A DNA stretch of 64,000 bases, from NCBI RefSeq assembly GCF_003332885.2, contig NZ_QOWJ01000001.1, forward strand, positions 744,001 through 808,000, written 5' to 3'. The stretch's first letter is position 1. Each line of letters starts with the position of its first letter. The DNA is from Paracnuella aquatica. GTDB taxonomy: Bacteria > Bacteroidota > Bacteroidia > Chitinophagales > Chitinophagaceae. Below, piece by piece: positions 61,143 through 64,000 of the stretch. The notes beneath the pieces were generated by a model. That model searched no databases. It was not told where the DNA came from and saw only the letters and a program-made list of their open reading frames with translations. A program made the position numbers and the translations under genes.

Positions 61143-63380
61143 ATGCATCATTTACCCCCATTGATCACCGACCTGGCCCTGATGTTGGGTGCGGCCGCAA
61201 TAATAACCCTGCTGTTTAAGTGGATGAAGCAGCCGCTGGTATTGGGTTATATCATCGCGGGTATTTTGGTGAGCCCCAATTTTCGATTTACACCATCCAT
61301 CCTGGAAGTAAGCGATGTGCAGGTTTGGGCCGAGTTCGGGGTAATCTTTTTGCTGTTTAGCCTAGGCCTTGAGTTTAGTTTTAAAAAACTGGTACAAGTC
61401 GGCGGCTCATCTTCCGTAGCGGCCAGCATGGAAGCCATCGGTATGATGGCGCTCGGTTACGGCACCGGGCAGTTGATGGGCTGGAGCACCATGGATTCCA
61501 TTTTCCTGGGTGCCGTTCTGGCGGTTTCTTCCACCACCATCATCATCAAAGCCATCGACGAACTTAATTTAAAAAAGAAAAAATTCGCATCGCTGGTATT
61601 CGGGATCCTGATCGTAGAAGACATCATTGCCATCGGCATCCTGGTGTTGTTGTCCACTTTTGCCACCACCCAATCTTTTTTTAGCGTTGAAACCGGCTTG
61701 TCCATTTTAAAGCTGGTGTTCTTTATGATCCTTTGGTTTGTTGCCGGCATTTTTTTCATTCCAACCCTGTTGAAAAAAGCCCGGCACCTGATGAATGATG
61801 AGATCCTGCTCATCGTGTCGTTGGCCATGTGCCTGCTGATGGTGTTTCTTGCATCCCATGCTGGTTTTTCGGCAGCACTCGGTGCTTTTGTGATGGGCTC
61901 GCTGCTGGCGGAAACGACCAAGGCTGAAAAAATTGAACACTTGGTAGCGCCGGTGAAAGACCTGTTCGGCGCCGTCTTTTTTGTGTCGGTGGGTATGATG
62001 ATCAACCTGAGTGTGATCGGTGAATACATCGTTCCGATTCTGATCATAACAGTTGTTTGTATTGTTGGTAAAATCATCACGACGGGGCTGGGTGCCTTTA
62101 TATCCGGCAACACGCTGAAAGTATCGTTGCAAACTGGCATGAGCCTGGCGCAGATCGGCGAGTTTTCGTTTATCATTGCATCGCTAGGTGTGGCGCTGAA
62201 TGTAACTTCTGATTTTCTTTACCCTACTATCGTTGCGGTATCAGGCATCACCACGTTTACCACGCCGTATTTAATTAAATGGAGCACACCATTTTTTAAT
62301 TGGATCGATAAAAGATTGCCGGATAAAGTAAAGTTTTCACTTGCCAAGTATAGTTCCGAAGCACAAACCATTTCGGCGGTGAGCGACTGGCAACAAGTAG
62401 TGCGGTCGTTTATCATCAACCTGGTGGTGTTTTCAGTATTGCTGACCGCCATCATTTACCTTTCTTCGGAAGTGTTGCTGCCGTTTGTCAGCGAATATTT
62501 TGAAGACCGCATTGGCGCCGTTTCTGCATCGAGTTTAACGCTGCTCTTAATGGCACCGTTTTTATGGGCGCTAACGGTACGCAACGAACAAACAGAGTCG
62601 TTTGCCCGCATCTTCAGCCAGCAGCAATACCGCGGTCCCATCTGGATCATGCGCGGCGTGAAATTGGCACTGGCGCTATTCTTTATCCTGTTCGTACTCA
62701 ACCTGTTTTTCGATATCACCATCGCACTGGTCGCGGCATTCATCATGGTTGTTTTGTTCGCCGTTTTTCGCAGAAAAATACAGGTACTGTACGACCGCCT
62801 CGAACGCCGTTTTATTGCCAACCTAAATGACCGCGAACTGCAACAGGAACTGATGGAAATGCAGCAGGCAGCCAGTATCCGCAACGTGGCATTGGCGCCG
62901 TGGGATGCGCACCTCACCACATTTGAAATTGCGCCGGAGTCGCCAGTGATTGGCAAAACGCTGGAAGAACTGCGCTGGCGCGAACAGATTGGCGTGAACG
63001 TGGCCATGATCAAACGCGGCCAGATTACGATTGTGGTACCGCAGCGGCACGAACGCATTTTTCCGTGCGACCGCCTGTTTGTGATCTGTACCGATGCACA
63101 AGCCATTAAAATGAACGCCGTGCTCCGTCCCGACCGTAAGACTTCAGAAAACTTCCGCGACGCGGAAGTCGAGCTCGATAAATTTACCATCGAACCCGAC
63201 TCGCCATTTTTAGACAAAACAATCCGCGAATCAGGTTTGCGCAGCGCCACAAACGGCTTGGTCGTCGGCATTGAACGGAACGGTGTACGGATATTGAACC
63301 CCGAATCAACGATTACATTCGAGCTGGGCGATGTGGTTTGGATTGTGGGCGAAAAGCAATTGCTGGAAAAAGTGACGTGA
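61143..63380 (+). CDS. CPA2 cation:proton antiporter with TrkA-C domains
   Basis: This 745-residue protein has an N-terminal antiporter of about 12 membrane segments (1-390) with VLGYIIAGILVSPN, AVSSTTIIIKAIDEL and GAFVMGSLLAETTKAEK. A second membrane block (about 420-560) follows, then two TrkA-C-like domains (about 590-660 and 670-745) with FEIAPESPVIGKTLEEL and FTIEPDSPFLDKTIRES. No TrkA-N domain is seen. The TrkA-C domains probably bind a regulatory ligand. It is a second antiporter, besides the partial KefC-type at the left edge. Confidence 0.92.
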   Translation: MHHLPPLITDLALMLGAAAIITLLFKWMKQPLVLGYIIAGILVSPNFRFTPSILEVSDVQVWAEFGVIFLLFSLGLEFSFKKLVQVGGSSSVAASMEAIGMMALGYGTGQLMGWSTMDSIFLGAVLAVSSTTIIIKAIDELNLKKKKFASLVFGILIVEDIIAIGILVLLSTFATTQSFFSVETGLSILKLVFFMILWFVAGIFFIPTLLKKARHLMNDEILLIVSLAMCLLMVFLASHAGFSAALGAFVMGSLLAETTKAEKIEHLVAPVKDLFGAVFFVSVGMMINLSVIGEYIVPILIITVVCIVGKIITTGLGAFISGNTLKVSLQTGMSLAQIGEFSFIIASLGVALNVTSDFLYPTIVAVSGITTFTTPYLIKWSTPFFNWIDKRLPDKVKFSLAKYSSEAQTISAVSDWQQVVRSFIINLVVFSVLLTAIIYLSSEVLLPFVSEYFEDRIGAVSASSLTLLLMAPFLWALTVRNEQTESFARIFSQQQYRGPIWIMRGVKLALALFFILFVLNLFFDITIALVAAFIMVVLFAVFRRKIQVLYDRLERRFIANLNDRELQQELMEMQQAASIRNVALAPWDAHLTTFEIAPESPVIGKTLEELRWREQIGVNVAMIKRGQITIVVPQRHERIFPCDRLFVICTDAQAIKMNAVLRPDRKTSENFRDAEVELDKFTIEPDSPFLDKTIRESGLRSATNGLVVGIERNGVRILNPESTITFELGDVVWIVGEKQLLEKVT

Positions 63381-63506
63381 GGGTGAATGGTCAATCGTGA
63401 ATAGGGATTGAATTATTTGCTGCAAGTTTTTCCGCCTGATGGAATAATTTTTAGAATTTAATTGCCTTAGATCGCAGACCAACTAATTAATACAATCGTA
63501 CTCTAT

Positions 63507-63534
63507 AAAATGCCGGGAACCAACCCGGCATTTT
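63507..63534. terminator. bidirectional terminator between antiporter and IscA-like genes
   Basis: Perfect 11-bp stem AAAATGCCGGG / CCCGGCATTTT (63507-63517 with 63524-63534), 6-nt loop. It lies between two convergent genes. Confidence 0.88.
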
Positions 63535-63618
63535 ATATAAAACAATATTCAGTGCTAAACCCAAAAAGGCTAGCAAAATCGCATCAAACATTCACTCCTC
63601 ACCACTACCCATTCACCG

Positions 63619-63963
63619 CTACACTGCAAATGAAGTTCCGCAGCCGCATGTCGTCGAAGCGTTCGGATTTTTGAAGGTAAAGCCGCGGCTGTTGAGCCCG
63701 CCCTGCCAGTCTATCTGCATACCAAACAGGTACATTTCATGGGCCTTTTCCATTACAAACTGGAGGCCTTCAAAATTATATTCGCTGTCCCGCTCTGTTT
63801 TTTCGTCAAAACCCAGCACGTAAGACATTCCCGAACAACCACCGCCTTTTACACCCACACGCAGGGAATTTTTCGGATCGAAGCCAGGTTCGCTCATCAG
63901 GCGCTTTAATTCGGCTATCGCAGATTCGGTAAAACTTACCGGTGTTTCAATCGTGGTTTCCAT
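63619..63963 (-). CDS. iron-sulfur cluster assembly accessory protein (IscA/ErpA/HesB type)
   Basis: This 114-residue protein has the A-type scaffold signature: Cys43 in KGGGCSGMSYVL and Cys106, Cys108 in STTCGCGTSFAV. The body contains VTESAIAELKRL-type sequence (FTESAIAELKRLM) and FVMEKAHEMYLFGMQIDWQ. It carries and delivers Fe-S clusters to target proteins. No isc or suf genes are adjacent. A promoter element ending 4 nt before the ATG suggests leaderless mRNA. Confidence 0.95.
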   Translation of the reverse strand: METTIETPVSFTESAIAELKRLMSEPGFDPKNSLRVGVKGGGCSGMSYVLGFDEKTERDSEYNFEGLQFVMEKAHEMYLFGMQIDWQGGLNSRGFTFKNPNASTTCGCGTSFAV

Positions 63964-63967
63964 ACTG

Positions 63968-63975
63968 CAAATTTA
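63968..63975 (-). promoter_or_regulatory. -7 element TAAATTTG, leaderless start of the IscA-like gene
   Basis: Exact TAnnTTTG match on the minus strand, followed by CAGT and the ATG at 63963. A TTG lies 16 bp upstream (63994-63992). Confidence 0.6.
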
Positions 63976-64000
63976 CCCAGCAGGGCCAAAACAATGTCAT

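Overview
The window is chromosomal DNA of a member of the Bacteroidota, most likely the Chitinophagaceae or a close relative. Several things point there: promoters of the form TTG-N19-TAnnTTTG instead of -35/-10 boxes, little sign of Shine-Dalgarno sequences, an 818-residue outer-membrane receptor-like protein, a fused SecDF, a long NusB, a DUF3276/PUR protein, a stand-alone GlmU-like protein and a zinc-free L31. I found no rRNA, tRNA, CRISPR array, transposase or phage gene. Fifty-eight protein genes are called; the first is cut by the left edge. Assignments come from reading motifs and family resemblance; no database search was possible.

Layout. 1-5.6 kb (mostly minus): a KefC-type antiporter with a KefG-type partner, tpiA with a DUF4177 protein, a GlmU-like protein, L31 and YajQ. 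5.6-8.9 kb: an AT-rich stretch without a clear gene, then an outer-membrane receptor-like protein with two inverted repeats in front of its start. 8.9-21.5 kb: threonine aldolase-pgi, a PUR protein, an ABC exporter, an AI-2E transporter-erythromycin esterase pair, a sugar-nucleotide reductase, a lipoprotein, pfkA and pyk. With tpiA this places four glycolysis genes within about 20 kb. 21.7-23.1 kb: a vanadium haloperoxidase/PAP2 lipoprotein.

23.2-33.3 kb is the most distinctive region: nine genes in two divergent arms. The minus arm reads Gfo/Idh/MocA dehydrogenase, TIM-barrel sugar isomerase, lipoprotein cytochrome c, DUF1080 lipoprotein. The plus arm reads MFS transporter, Tat-type TIM-barrel protein, GMC flavoprotein, Tat-type Gfo/Idh/MocA protein, gluconate-dehydrogenase subunit 3-like protein. 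Together they look like a 3-keto-glycoside pathway: oxidation of a glycoside at C3 outside the cytoplasm, cleavage, import, and reduction or rearrangement.

33.4-46.5 kb holds mainly housekeeping genes: rlmH, rhomboid protease, tilS-TPR, etfBA, a bifunctional nuclease, ispE, queD, a VOC protein and rocD. 46.5-54 kb has two small envelope proteins, groES-groL, an MFS transporter, an amidohydrolase and nusB. 54-64 kb has a DUF1573 lipoprotein, yajC, coaE, an aminotransferase, secDF, a second CPA2 antiporter and an IscA/ErpA-type protein.

Regulatory signals are unusually readable. About twenty hairpin terminators and fifteen TAnnTTTG promoter elements could be placed. In several cases the promoter fixes the start codon, and four genes (queD, a small membrane protein, an MFS transporter, the IscA-like gene) appear to be transcribed leaderless or nearly so. 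Non-coding repeats include two copies of an 86-87 bp palindromic REP-like element and three intergenic regions carrying GGTGAATGG-type repeats.
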